From Natronospirillum operosum (GTDB lineage Bacteria > Pseudomonadota > Gammaproteobacteria > Pseudomonadales > Natronospirillaceae), in NCBI RefSeq assembly GCF_004768465.1, contig NZ_SRMF01000001.1, positions 418,948 to 482,947 on the forward strand: a stretch of DNA of 64,000 nt, in the 5' to 3' direction. How positions within the stretch are numbered: the stretch's first letter is position 1; each line of letters begins with the position of its first letter. Below the pieces are notes generated by a model. That model had not been told where the DNA came from. It ran no database searches and was given only the letters and a program-made list of their open reading frames with translations. Positions 26,864 to 33,718 of this stretch are shown piece by piece. The position numbers and the translations under genes are program-made.

Positions 26864-27286
26864 ATGAAGAAGGGGTTGTTCAAAAAACGCAGACATCGGA
26901 TGCTGAGCTTGGTAGGCGGTGTATCGATTTCACTGCTTTCAATCGCGCTTCTGGGCGACACTCAAGTTATAAACATTGGGGATGACAACATAGGTATCGG
27001 ATCAAACACAGGGACCATTTCCATTGACCAGAGTGTTACCGTTTACCCCGAACCGAACAAGATCTACCGGCTCAGGAATCCGGGCGGAGGGAATCCCATG
27101 GTTCTACCGGAACCGCGACTGACAAGTGAATATCAGCCGTGTCGGGTGTTTCAAGGCACTCCCATTGCTCTAACCGGCAGTTCCGAGATGGATCGTTATC
27201 TGGAGTTTGTTGAGGTGACTGTTCTGGAAGGCAATTGCGCAGGCCAGACGGGTTGGGTAACACTAGGCAGTGTCAGCATCGAGTAG
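26864..27286 (+). CDS. Hypothetical exported protein
   Basis: A 140-residue protein with a basic N-terminus (KKGLFKKRRHR) and a hydrophobic stretch at about 13-32, so a signal anchor or signal peptide. Residues 33-60 are a short Gly/Ile/Asn-rich beta stretch (INIGDDNIGIGSNTGTISID), and the C-terminal half has two cysteines (about 88 and 125) in an SH3-like pattern ending CAGQTGWVTLGSV. GGAGAAAGGA precedes the ATG. I do not recognise a family. It is the first gene of the accessory island and 12 bases from the next gene, so probably in the same operon as the metallopeptidase. Confidence 0.55.
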   Translation: MKKGLFKKRRHRMLSLVGGVSISLLSIALLGDTQVINIGDDNIGIGSNTGTISIDQSVTVYPEPNKIYRLRNPGGGNPMVLPEPRLTSEYQPCRVFQGTPIALTGSSEMDRYLEFVEVTVLEGNCAGQTGWVTLGSVSIE

Positions 27287-27298
27287 AAAAAGAAACCT

Positions 27299-27691
27299 AT
27301 GGATTGGACGTATGAGCGCGGTGACGGCAGGAAAAAGCACCGCTGGAACAAGGATGTTCCTGGCTTCCAGCCGTCAAGGAAAGGACCTGTCGGTAAGTGC
27401 CCCAAGTCAATTGATGAGCAACTGGCGACGGTGATACTGAACAATGGTGTTCCCTATTCCGCGTTCGAAGACGAGCCGGAACAGCCGGACCGGATATACT
27501 GCGTCTACCAAGGTACTGTGTACGAGGCCGTGCCCACCCGACCCGGAATCTCGTGGCACGCATACCCCTGGCGTGGTGATCTTCCTGGAAGGCAGGGGTT
27601 GCCAAAAAAGGTGGAAGATGCGCTCAGAGACAAGGCTGATCAGGAAGGTTACCTCCAAGAGTTCGAGAAATGGATAAGAAAGTACAGCTAG
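27299..27691 (+). CDS. Hypothetical protein upstream of ImmA/IrrE peptidase
   Basis: A 130-residue soluble protein, basic at the N-terminus and acidic in the middle, with an unusual number of tryptophans and prolines (YERGDGRKKHRWNKDVPGF, YPWRGDLPGRQGLPKKV). It has no signal peptide. Its last 22 bases overlap the start of the metallopeptidase gene, which implies coupled translation, and a role as partner or target of the peptidase is possible. I know no family for it. There is no clear ribosome binding site. Confidence 0.55.
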   Translation: MDWTYERGDGRKKHRWNKDVPGFQPSRKGPVGKCPKSIDEQLATVILNNGVPYSAFEDEPEQPDRIYCVYQGTVYEAVPTRPGISWHAYPWRGDLPGRQGLPKKVEDALRDKADQEGYLQEFEKWIRKYS

Positions 27692-29079
27692 GTTCAAATA
27701 CTGGCATTCAGCTTACTCTCAACTACAAGGCTGCGCAGGACGCTGAAGGATTGCTTTGGGCGAAAGGCCGCCTGATCATTGGTGGCGAAGTGGTATGGGC
27801 GCTTGAAGACGAGGAGCCGATTGAGTGGACCTGGCTGGATCTGTTCGAATTTCTGGGTAGAGCTTGGCCTTGGCTACTGTTGGAACAGGACTTTCCATTG
27901 CCCCTTAAGGCAACGAGTCCGGCCAGCCTGCGCCAGGAAGCTGAGAAACGGTGGGCGACCCTGTCATCAGAGATAGTCAGGGACGAAGAGGAACAAATTC
28001 ATCGCTTTCTGCATCGCCATGACTTCGCTTCGGCCATGAAGGGGATCTTTCTGCCTAGCGTCTTCCTGCTTCGGCAGGGCGAACGTTTTTTGATCAACAT
28101 TCCCTCGCGCCACAAGGAACTGATGATGTCCTTTGACAGCGTGGTGGATGACCTGAACTCAATAGGAGAGGGGCTGAAAGGCTTGCTTGCTGAGTCAAAG
28201 CATCCAAGGGCCTTGATGGCGCTCAAGCACTGGGATGACCGGCAGGAAAAATTATCACACCGTGCCATTGAGTTGTTGTCAGGTCTCAGACCTGATGAAT
28301 TATCTCTCATCGAAGCAGATAAGGGCCCAGCGTTCTGGGAGCACGACGCAGAACACCCGACACGAGATAGCGTCATTCTTGCCGCAGCGAGAATGTCCAA
28401 GGACACAATGCCTTTCAATCTGCAAAAAGAGCTGCTTGAACTGCTGAAAGAAATACCTGGTTGCACCACTGAAGAGCTCGATTCCATTGCAACTGAAATA
28501 CTGTCCGAATTCAAAGAAGAGGGGCGCCCTCATGATCAAGGGTACTTGGCCGCTCGCAAGTTGCGCGACTGCTTGAACCTTGACCTGGAAGACCGGGTAG
28601 AACCGGAGCAGTTGCTTAGGCAATGGCAGGTTCAAATAAAGAAGAAGGCCTTCCCAGACAGTAGTTTTGAAGCTGTCGCCTTGTGGGGAGAGAACCATGG
28701 ACCTGCTGTTGTATTGAACTATAGAGCAAGCAAAGCGGCCGCTAATGAGCATCGTGTACGCTCAACCTTGGCTCATGAAATCTGCCATCTTGTTCTGGAT
28801 CGGCATTCAGCGTTGCCTGTTGCAGAGGTCTTGAATGGACGTACACCAGAAAAACTGGAGCAACGGGCACGAGCCTTTGCGGCCGAGTTTCTGCTGCCCA
28901 GAGCTTCGGCCAGTAAAACTCTAAGGCAAAACAGCAACCTGAAGGATGCACTATACAGCTTGAGTCGGGCGTACGGTGTAAGCTTGGAGCTGGCTGCATG
29001 GCAAATCCATAACTCGGATGCTTACAGCTCCTTGAACCGTGATGACCTCCTTGTTTTACAACAGGCAATCACAATTTAA
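27670..29079 (+). CDS. ImmA/IrrE family metallopeptidase with long N-terminal region
   Basis: A 469-residue protein. The C-terminal part (about 320-420) is an ImmA/IrrE (DUF955, COG2856) zinc peptidase: HEICH at about 369-373, and a downstream AAEFLLP (about 406-412), whose Glu is the usual third ligand. In this family the enzyme cleaves repressors or acts in toxin-antitoxin and stress switches. The first 300 residues match nothing I know; they are helical, with DSVVDDLNSIGEGLKGLLAE. No helix-turn-helix is apparent, although many relatives have one. Overlap with the preceding gene suggests a two-gene unit. Confidence 0.75.
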   Translation: MDKKVQLGSNTGIQLTLNYKAAQDAEGLLWAKGRLIIGGEVVWALEDEEPIEWTWLDLFEFLGRAWPWLLLEQDFPLPLKATSPASLRQEAEKRWATLSSEIVRDEEEQIHRFLHRHDFASAMKGIFLPSVFLLRQGERFLINIPSRHKELMMSFDSVVDDLNSIGEGLKGLLAESKHPRALMALKHWDDRQEKLSHRAIELLSGLRPDELSLIEADKGPAFWEHDAEHPTRDSVILAAARMSKDTMPFNLQKELLELLKEIPGCTTEELDSIATEILSEFKEEGRPHDQGYLAARKLRDCLNLDLEDRVEPEQLLRQWQVQIKKKAFPDSSFEAVALWGENHGPAVVLNYRASKAAANEHRVRSTLAHEICHLVLDRHSALPVAEVLNGRTPEKLEQRARAFAAEFLLPRASASKTLRQNSNLKDALYSLSRAYGVSLELAAWQIHNSDAYSSLNRDDLLVLQQAITI

Positions 29080-29083
29080 ACCC

Positions 29084-29650
29084 ATGCGCCTCACCCAAAC
29101 CCAGATCAACACCATCAAAAGCGAAACCGCCGCCGCTTGGGCAAGACTCATCCAGGCGCTGGAAGTCAGCCAGCGGGAAATTGAGCACCTGAGCTATAGC
29201 TGGCGGCAACTGTTCGTTGACCGCACGCCAGACCTCAACTGGGTCAAGGCGCTGACCGAGCAGCCCGATGAAGCCGTCGTGCTGGAAGCGTTCGTATCCC
29301 GTTTTGCCCGCCTGCAGGATCAACTGGGGGCTCGAGTGATACCCCGTTGGCTGACTGTTCTGGCAGAAGAGCCCGGCAGCCATCTGGAGAACCTGAATCG
29401 AGCTGAAAAGCTGGGTGTTCTGAAAAGTGCCGAAGATTGGCTCACCATCCGCCAGGTCCGCAACCAACTGGTTCATGAATACATGCAGAGGCCCGAAGAC
29501 CTGGTTCAGGCCCTGCAGAACGCACGCACTGCAACCGGCCTGTTTATTGACACCTACAACCGCATCAGGGCATACACCATCAAGGCATTCCCGGAGAAAC
29601 AGACCGAACTGCCAACCTCTATTGTAGTGAGGGACGCAAGTCCCGATTGA
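29084..29650 (+). CDS. HEPN-domain protein with repeat-derived C-terminus
   Basis: A 188-residue helical protein. RNQLVH at about 126-131 followed by EYM fits the Rx4-6H motif of HEPN ribonucleases and of HepT-like toxins. The last residues, VVRDASPD, and the stop come from a family A repeat (29625-29650), so the original C-terminus has probably been replaced. Four bases separate it from the metallopeptidase. I chose the second ATG (MRLTQTQ) because the first lies inside the upstream gene. A nucleotidyltransferase partner remnant is not present immediately next to it, but MntA-HepT is 260 bases on. Confidence 0.65.
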   Translation: MRLTQTQINTIKSETAAAWARLIQALEVSQREIEHLSYSWRQLFVDRTPDLNWVKALTEQPDEAVVLEAFVSRFARLQDQLGARVIPRWLTVLAEEPGSHLENLNRAEKLGVLKSAEDWLTIRQVRNQLVHEYMQRPEDLVQALQNARTATGLFIDTYNRIRAYTIKAFPEKQTELPTSIVVRDASPD

Positions 29651-29663
29651 ATTGTAGCGAGGA
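29624..29663 (+). repeat. Family A repeats at the end of the HEPN gene
   Basis: One complete copy codes for the C-terminus of the HEPN protein, and a second, degenerate copy (AACCCAAGGCCCGA) follows. Confidence 0.75.
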
Positions 29664-29707
29664 ACCCAAGGCCCGATTGGCCTTGTTCCCATTACCGTCC
29701 TCCGTGT

Positions 29708-29791
29708 ACTGTCGACTGTCATCCGTGCACTGTCGACTAACACGCACTTTCGACCAACAACACAACTTTCAACTTTCGACTAACAACTCAA
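29708..29791 (+). repeat. Family C heptad array in front of the HI0074-like remnant
   Basis: ACTGTCG, ACTGTCA, TCCGTGC, ACTGTCG, then after short slips ACTTTCG, ACTTTCA, ACTTTCG, ACTAACA, ending at the ATG of a broken gene. The spacer 29651-29791 contains nothing else. Confidence 0.8.
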
Positions 29792-29881
29792 ATGACCAAC
29801 CACGATATCCGCTGGCAGCAACGCTACCAGCAATTCAACAACGCCTTTTCACTGCTGGAGCGCCATCACCCAGAGCTATAA
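29792..29881 (+). pseudogene. Remnant of a nucleotidyltransferase substrate-binding protein (HI0074-like)
   Basis: Only 29 codons, ATG to TAA: DIRWQQRYQQFNNAFSLLER resembles the N-terminus of HI0074-type partners (DIRWxQRFxNFxKALxxL). The rest of such proteins, about 100 residues, is missing. It still carries the heptad leader typical of this region, so it was once expressed like the polysaccharide genes. MntA follows 32 bases later. Confidence 0.55.
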
Positions 29882-29913
29882 TCAGTCAGGGCGCAAATGT
29901 TTTATCAAGGTGA

Positions 29914-30210
29914 ATGACCATGTTGATGGATGACATCAACCAGAAAAAAGACATCGTTAACAAACTGGCGCAGCAATGTGGCGCCAGCCATGTCAGGATT
30001 TTTGGTTCCGTGGCCCGAAGAGAAGAGACTGCAGACAGCGACATAGATATCCTGGTAGAGCTGCCGAAAGGTTATGACCTGTTCCGTCAAAGAATGAGAT
30101 TGGCCAGGTCCTATGAAGAACTGTTTGGCCGAAAAGTGGACTTGATCCCAGAGCACGAATTGAACCAACACATCAGGGCGGATGTGATTCGCGAGGCGGT
30201 TCCATTGTGA
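29914..30210 (+). CDS. mntA: MntA-type minimal nucleotidyltransferase antitoxin
   Basis: A 98-residue enzyme of the MNT family. The motif GSVARREETADSDID (about 30-44) is the GSx10DxD signature for the two metal-binding Asp; a third acidic residue lies in KVDLIPE (about 80-86). In characterised pairs MntA transfers AMP to a tyrosine of HepT and silences it. The next ATG (six bases on) fits better with AAGG upstream and is an alternative start. Its stop overlaps the GTG of the HepT gene. Confidence 0.88.
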   Translation: MTMLMDDINQKKDIVNKLAQQCGASHVRIFGSVARREETADSDIDILVELPKGYDLFRQRMRLARSYEELFGRKVDLIPEHELNQHIRADVIREAVPL

Positions 30211-30536
30211 GCAAGGACTGGAAGCCATATGCCCGGCACATTCTTGATTGCATCACCAAGATAAGGCGCATAGAGGACAGGGGTGATATCGCAACCGACG
30301 ACATCCTTTATGATGCCGCAGTGAGAAACCTGCAAACTTTATCGGAAGCGACCCAGAGGTTGCCCGATGCCAGAAAAGTCGAGTATCCACAAATCCCTTG
30401 GAGTGAAATCAGCGGCTTCAGAAACATACTGGTCCACAATTATCTGGGTGATATTGACCCGGAAACAGTCAAGCGCGTGATCAAGGAAAACCTGGAAGAA
30501 CTGGCCACTGCCGTAAAAGCAATGTTGGATGATTGA
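30207..30536 (+). CDS. hepT: HepT-type HEPN ribonuclease toxin
   Basis: A 109-residue HEPN (DUF86) protein. RNILVHNYLG (about 73-82) fits Rx4HxY, including the tyrosine that MntA modifies in known systems. It starts with GTG inside the MntA stop, the usual coupling. Together they form a complete type VII toxin-antitoxin module lying between ugd and the polysaccharide regulator gene. A partial family B repeat follows the stop. Confidence 0.88.
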   Translation: MSKDWKPYARHILDCITKIRRIEDRGDIATDDILYDAAVRNLQTLSEATQRLPDARKVEYPQIPWSEISGFRNILVHNYLGDIDPETVKRVIKENLEELATAVKAMLDD

Positions 30537-30546
30537 GGCAGCTACA

Positions 30547-30575
30547 CTCTCACACTGTGGCCCTTGGCCGCGCAT
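30547..30575. repeat. Diverged family B half-unit
   Basis: CACTGTGGCCCTTGGCCGCG with the TGTAGG arm lost, 10 bases after hepT. Confidence 0.6.
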
Positions 30576-30606
30576 GAACTCGACCAACGACGCAAGTCGT
30601 ACTTTC

Positions 30607-30699
30607 ACTGTCGACCGTCCTCTGTGCACCGTCGACCAACAGCAAAACTGTCGACTGTCCTCTGTGCACTGTCGACTCACAACTTTCAACTCTCAGACC
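30607..30699 (+). repeat. Family C heptad array in the leader of the MarR-type regulator
   Basis: Two runs: ACTGTCG, ACCGTCC, TCTGTGC, ACCGTCG, then after a slip ACTGTCG, ACTGTCC, TCTGTGC, ACTGTCG, ACTCACA, ACTTTCA, ACTCTCA. The array ends four bases before the GTG start. Confidence 0.85.
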
Positions 30700-31017
30700 G
30701 TGCTAACCGACGAAACCCGCTACCGAATCCTGAAATCCCTCGAAGCTGACCCCTCCGCCAGCCAGCGTGCTATTGCCCGCGAACTCGGCATCAGCCTCGG
30801 CAAGGTCAACTACTGCCTGCAGGCGCTGATAGACAAGGGCCTGGTGAAAGCCACCAACTTCAGGAACAGCCCCAACAAGGCCCGGTACCTGTACACGCTC
30901 ACACCCCAGGGCATTGAAGAGAAAAGCCGCGTCACCGCCCGCTTTCTCAAACGCAAGCTGGCAGAGTACGACGAAATACAGCGCGAAATCGAAGAGCTCA
31001 GAAAAGACCTCTCATAA
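30700..31017 (+). CDS. MarR-type EPS-associated transcriptional regulator
   Basis: A 105-residue winged-helix protein of the family found beside exopolysaccharide genes (TIGR04176-like). The helix-turn-helix is SASQRAIARELGISLGKVNYCLQALIDKGLV (about 18-48), the wing holds KARYLYTLTPQGIEEK (about 60-75), and the C-terminus is a coiled coil (KRKLAEYDEIQREIEELRK). The GTG start is the only one that keeps the N-terminal LTDETRYRILKSLEADP intact; it lies four bases after a heptad array. It is the natural candidate to regulate the adjacent operons, but its target sites are not known. Confidence 0.85.
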   Translation: MLTDETRYRILKSLEADPSASQRAIARELGISLGKVNYCLQALIDKGLVKATNFRNSPNKARYLYTLTPQGIEEKSRVTARFLKRKLAEYDEIQREIEELRKDLS

Positions 31018-31021
31018 GAAA

Positions 31022-31117
31022 ACCGTCGACTGTCTACCGTGCACTGTCGACTAAGTTACACACTTTCAACTTTCAACTTTCGACTCACAACTCACAATTT
31101 CCAACTCACGACTAAAT
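31022..31117 (+). repeat. Family C heptad array in the wzz leader
   Basis: ACCGTCG, ACTGTCT, ACCGTGC, ACTGTCG, a five-base slip, then eight units from 31062 (ACTTTCA twice, ACTTTCG, ACTCACA twice, ATTTCCA, ACTCACG, ACTAAAT). Four bases later comes the ATG, with no Shine-Dalgarno. Confidence 0.9.
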
Positions 31118-31121
31118 AACT

Positions 31122-31937
31122 ATGACCAACCAGACCCCCAAACCCCCAGAGCATTACCCATACCCCCATTACGCAGATGACGAAATCTCCCTGGTTGATC
31201 TGGCCAAGATCCTGATCAAACGCCGCTGGTGGGTGCTGGGCACCGCAGCCCTGATCATACTGGCCGCCTTCGGCTATACCCGCATAGCCCCCACAGAGCC
31301 CGTGCGTCACGAGATGGTCACCTTCTATGAAGTGGCGCAGTACCAGAACGCTGGAGGCGAATACGTGCCGCTGCAGGCCATCAGTGACGTGCTGCAGCGC
31401 CTCGAGAATGAGCACTGGCCCTTGCATCAGCAAAGCCTGCGGGACGAAGGCAGAAGCCGCCCGGCTGGTGTCAGCTTTGAACAGCCTAAAGACTCCGTGT
31501 TGATCCGCATCGAATCATCGGCCGACCACTCAGCCCAACCAGAGGTCGCCACACTGCATCAGGAACTGCTGACCCGACTGCAGGAAAGCCAGCAGACAGC
31601 TCTGGATAACCGACGCGACCTGCTGAGCACGCAGATCGAACGCATCGAAACCAGCCTGAACGAATTCAGCACGGCCAACACATCAGCCTCTGCAGAGTTG
31701 GCCGCCCGCTATGGTGACCGCATGCTGGACCTGATGCAGACCCGAGACAGCCTGCAGCCCGGGCGCATAGGGCAACTGGCCGTTCCGGTAGGCTCTACCG
31801 GTGGCAGCGGACCCAATACCTCATTGATTCTGGCCCTGGGCATAGTACTTGGCGGAATGCTGGGCTTGATGGCCGGGTTCTTTGCTGAATTCGCCGGTCG
31901 GGTTCGCCAGAGCATCCGGGAAGAAGGCGGGGTCTGA
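31122..31937 (+). CDS. wzz: Wzz-family chain-length determinant protein
   Basis: A 271-residue inner-membrane co-polymerase. The N-terminus has the family opening DEISLVDLAKILIKRRWWVLGTAALIILAAF (about 20-50) with the first membrane helix. The middle is a periplasmic helical domain (about 60-225) with QLLTRLQESQ-type coiled coil. The second helix is GPNTSLILALGIVLGGMLGLMAGFFAEF (about 230-257). It is shorter than many Wzz proteins and lacks a tyrosine kinase domain, so it fits Wzx/Wzy-type O-antigen or EPS length control. The next gene starts immediately after its stop. Confidence 0.82.
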   Translation: MTNQTPKPPEHYPYPHYADDEISLVDLAKILIKRRWWVLGTAALIILAAFGYTRIAPTEPVRHEMVTFYEVAQYQNAGGEYVPLQAISDVLQRLENEHWPLHQQSLRDEGRSRPAGVSFEQPKDSVLIRIESSADHSAQPEVATLHQELLTRLQESQQTALDNRRDLLSTQIERIETSLNEFSTANTSASAELAARYGDRMLDLMQTRDSLQPGRIGQLAVPVGSTGGSGPNTSLILALGIVLGGMLGLMAGFFAEFAGRVRQSIREEGGV

Positions 31938-32663
31938 ATGCTCTCCCATCGGCATCGATGTATTTTCATTCATATCAGAAAGTCTGCCGGGACCAGCATC
32001 AAGCACCTGTTTGCCGACGCCAGCAAGGACTTTGATGATGGCGTGCTGGACCCACACTGGCCGCCCACTCAGCCACCAGTGAGCGACTACTACCGGTTCA
32101 CCGTAGTGCGCAACCCGTGGGACCGCTTTGTATCCGGCTGGAAATACCTGACCAGCACGCGCCGGCTCAGTCTGCATGATGTTCTGCGCAACCTGCCGCA
32201 GCAGCGCCCTCTGTACAACGTGCTGGCGCCGCAGGCCCCGCTGAACGTGCGCTGGTCCTACGCGCGCATTGGCAGCCGCCGACGCTTTCAGCACACCCGG
32301 TATCGTTTGCTGGCGCCGATACCCGGCCTCAACCCGCGGCGTCCCAAGGCAGATGGCCATGACTACCGACACCTGACACTGCCACTGTGCGACCAGCTGC
32401 TGGATGCACAAGGGCAATGGGTCGTACACAAGGTGGTGCCCCTGGAAGACCTGGCCAATGGGTTGTCAGAAGTCAGTGCCAGAACGGGCATCGATATCAG
32501 CCACATTCCTCATGCCAACCGCAAGCGCAAGGGCGACGACTACCGCCAATACTTTGATGAAGAAGCGCAGCAATTGTTTGCTCGCCATTTTGCTGATGAC
32601 ATAGAACGGCTGGGGTATCGCTTTGACCTGGGGCCTGGCGTCCCGCCTGTAACAACGCCGTGA
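31938..32663 (+). CDS. Sulfotransferase family 2 protein (first of three)
   Basis: A 241-residue PAPS-dependent carbohydrate sulfotransferase. The 5'-phosphosulfate loop is IHIRKSAGTSIKHLF (about 11-25), and the 3'-phosphate segment is FTVVRNPWDRFVSGWKY (about 53-69), as in the PF03567 family. There is no signal peptide, so it would act on lipid-linked sugars at the cytoplasmic face. The gene abuts wzz with no gap and is followed by cysQ, which removes the PAP by-product. Confidence 0.82.
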   Translation: MLSHRHRCIFIHIRKSAGTSIKHLFADASKDFDDGVLDPHWPPTQPPVSDYYRFTVVRNPWDRFVSGWKYLTSTRRLSLHDVLRNLPQQRPLYNVLAPQAPLNVRWSYARIGSRRRFQHTRYRLLAPIPGLNPRRPKADGHDYRHLTLPLCDQLLDAQGQWVVHKVVPLEDLANGLSEVSARTGIDISHIPHANRKRKGDDYRQYFDEEAQQLFARHFADDIERLGYRFDLGPGVPPVTTP

Positions 32664-32699
32664 AACAGACCTGTGCCACTGGATGCCGAGAATTTTCCG

Positions 32700-33503
32700 A
32701 TGACAGAACTCCCCGTTAGCGCCCTACTGAACATTGCCCACCAGGCTGGCGATGCCATTATGGCGGTGTACGCCCGCGACTTTGATACCGAAACCAAGGC
32801 TGACAACAGCCCCCTGACAGAAGCCGACCTGGCCGCCCACAGAGTGATTGTGGAGCAACTGCAGGCCCTGACGCCCGACATTCCCATACTCTCTGAAGAA
32901 AGCAGTGACATTCCCTGGGCAGAACGTCAGCAGTGGCAACGCTACTGGCTGGTAGACCCGCTGGACGGCACCAAGGAATTCATCAAGAAGAACGGCGAAT
33001 TCACTGTCAACATTGCCCTGATCGAACAGGGAGAACCCGTCTGGGGCGTTGTTCATGCCCCGGCCCTTGAGGTCACCTATCACGGCGGCACCGCAGTCGG
33101 TCAGGCTTTTGTAGGCCGTGGCCCTTGGCCACGCACGGCGTCGTCAGACGCCCCAAATAAATCGGAAAAACCGATTTGGGTAGCCGCACCCCCGGCCGGC
33201 AAATCAGGCTGGCGCATCGTCGGCAGCCGCTCGCACCAGAGCGACGAGTTCAAAGCCTTTGTTGAGCAATACGAAGCGCCGGAAATCAAAAGCATGGGCA
33301 GCTCCCTGAAAATCTGCCTGGTCGCCGACGGCTCAGCGGATCTGTACCCGCGCCTCGGCCTGACCAGCGAATGGGACACCGCAGCCGCCCACGCGGTACT
33401 ATTGGGCGCCGGCGGCCGGCTGGTCGAAGCCGATTCCGGCCAGCCGCTGCGCTACAACCAGAAAGAATCGGTACTGAACCTCTGGTTTATCGCCTCGGCG
33501 TAG
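32700..33503 (+). CDS. cysQ: 3'(2'),5'-bisphosphate nucleotidase CysQ with an embedded repeat
   Basis: Hydrolyses PAP, the by-product of sulfotransferases, to AMP. The 267-residue protein has the metal-binding motifs SEESSDI (about 66-72), DPLDGTKEF (about 86-94) and WDTAAAHAVL (about 224-233). A family B repeat lies inside the gene at 33108-33136 and is translated in frame as VGRGPWPRTA, about residues 138-147, in a surface loop before the second domain. The frame is intact before and after, so the protein may be functional. The ATG giving MTELPVSALL matches the family N-terminus. Confidence 0.9.
   Translation: MTELPVSALLNIAHQAGDAIMAVYARDFDTETKADNSPLTEADLAAHRVIVEQLQALTPDIPILSEESSDIPWAERQQWQRYWLVDPLDGTKEFIKKNGEFTVNIALIEQGEPVWGVVHAPALEVTYHGGTAVGQAFVGRGPWPRTASSDAPNKSEKPIWVAAPPAGKSGWRIVGSRSHQSDEFKAFVEQYEAPEIKSMGSSLKICLVADGSADLYPRLGLTSEWDTAAAHAVLLGAGGRLVEADSGQPLRYNQKESVLNLWFIASA
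33108..33136. repeat. Family B repeat inside cysQ
   Basis: TGTAGGCCGTGGCCCTTGGC then CACGCA, in frame in the coding sequence. Length and reading frame were kept compatible with translation. Confidence 0.85.
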
Positions 33504-33512
33504 GTTCTCGCC

Positions 33513-33598
33513 CTGTAGGCTGTGGCCCTTGGCCACGCAGAAACCCTGTAGGCTGTGGCCCTTGGCCACGCATGCGTGAGCAAGGCTCACCGCCTACA
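33513..33598. repeat. Family B repeats after cysQ
   Basis: One half-unit and one full unit (GCGTGAGCAAGGCTCACCGC then CTACA). Confidence 0.85.
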
Positions 33599-33635
33599 AC
33601 GAAGCCACCTCAGTACGCACCGGCACCATATACTT

Positions 33636-33716
33636 ACTGTCGACCGTCTTCTGTGCACTGTCGACTATCAACGCACTTTCGACTCACAACTTGTCTCTCA
33701 CAACTCACAGCTTTTT
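33636..33716 (+). repeat. Family C heptad array in the cysN leader
   Basis: ACTGTCG, ACCGTCT, TCTGTGC, ACTGTCG, ACTATCA, a four-base slip, then ACTTTCG, ACTCACA, ACTTGTC, TCTCACA, ACTCACA and GCTTTTT, two bases before the ATG. No Shine-Dalgarno. Confidence 0.9.
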
Positions 33717-33718
33717 AT

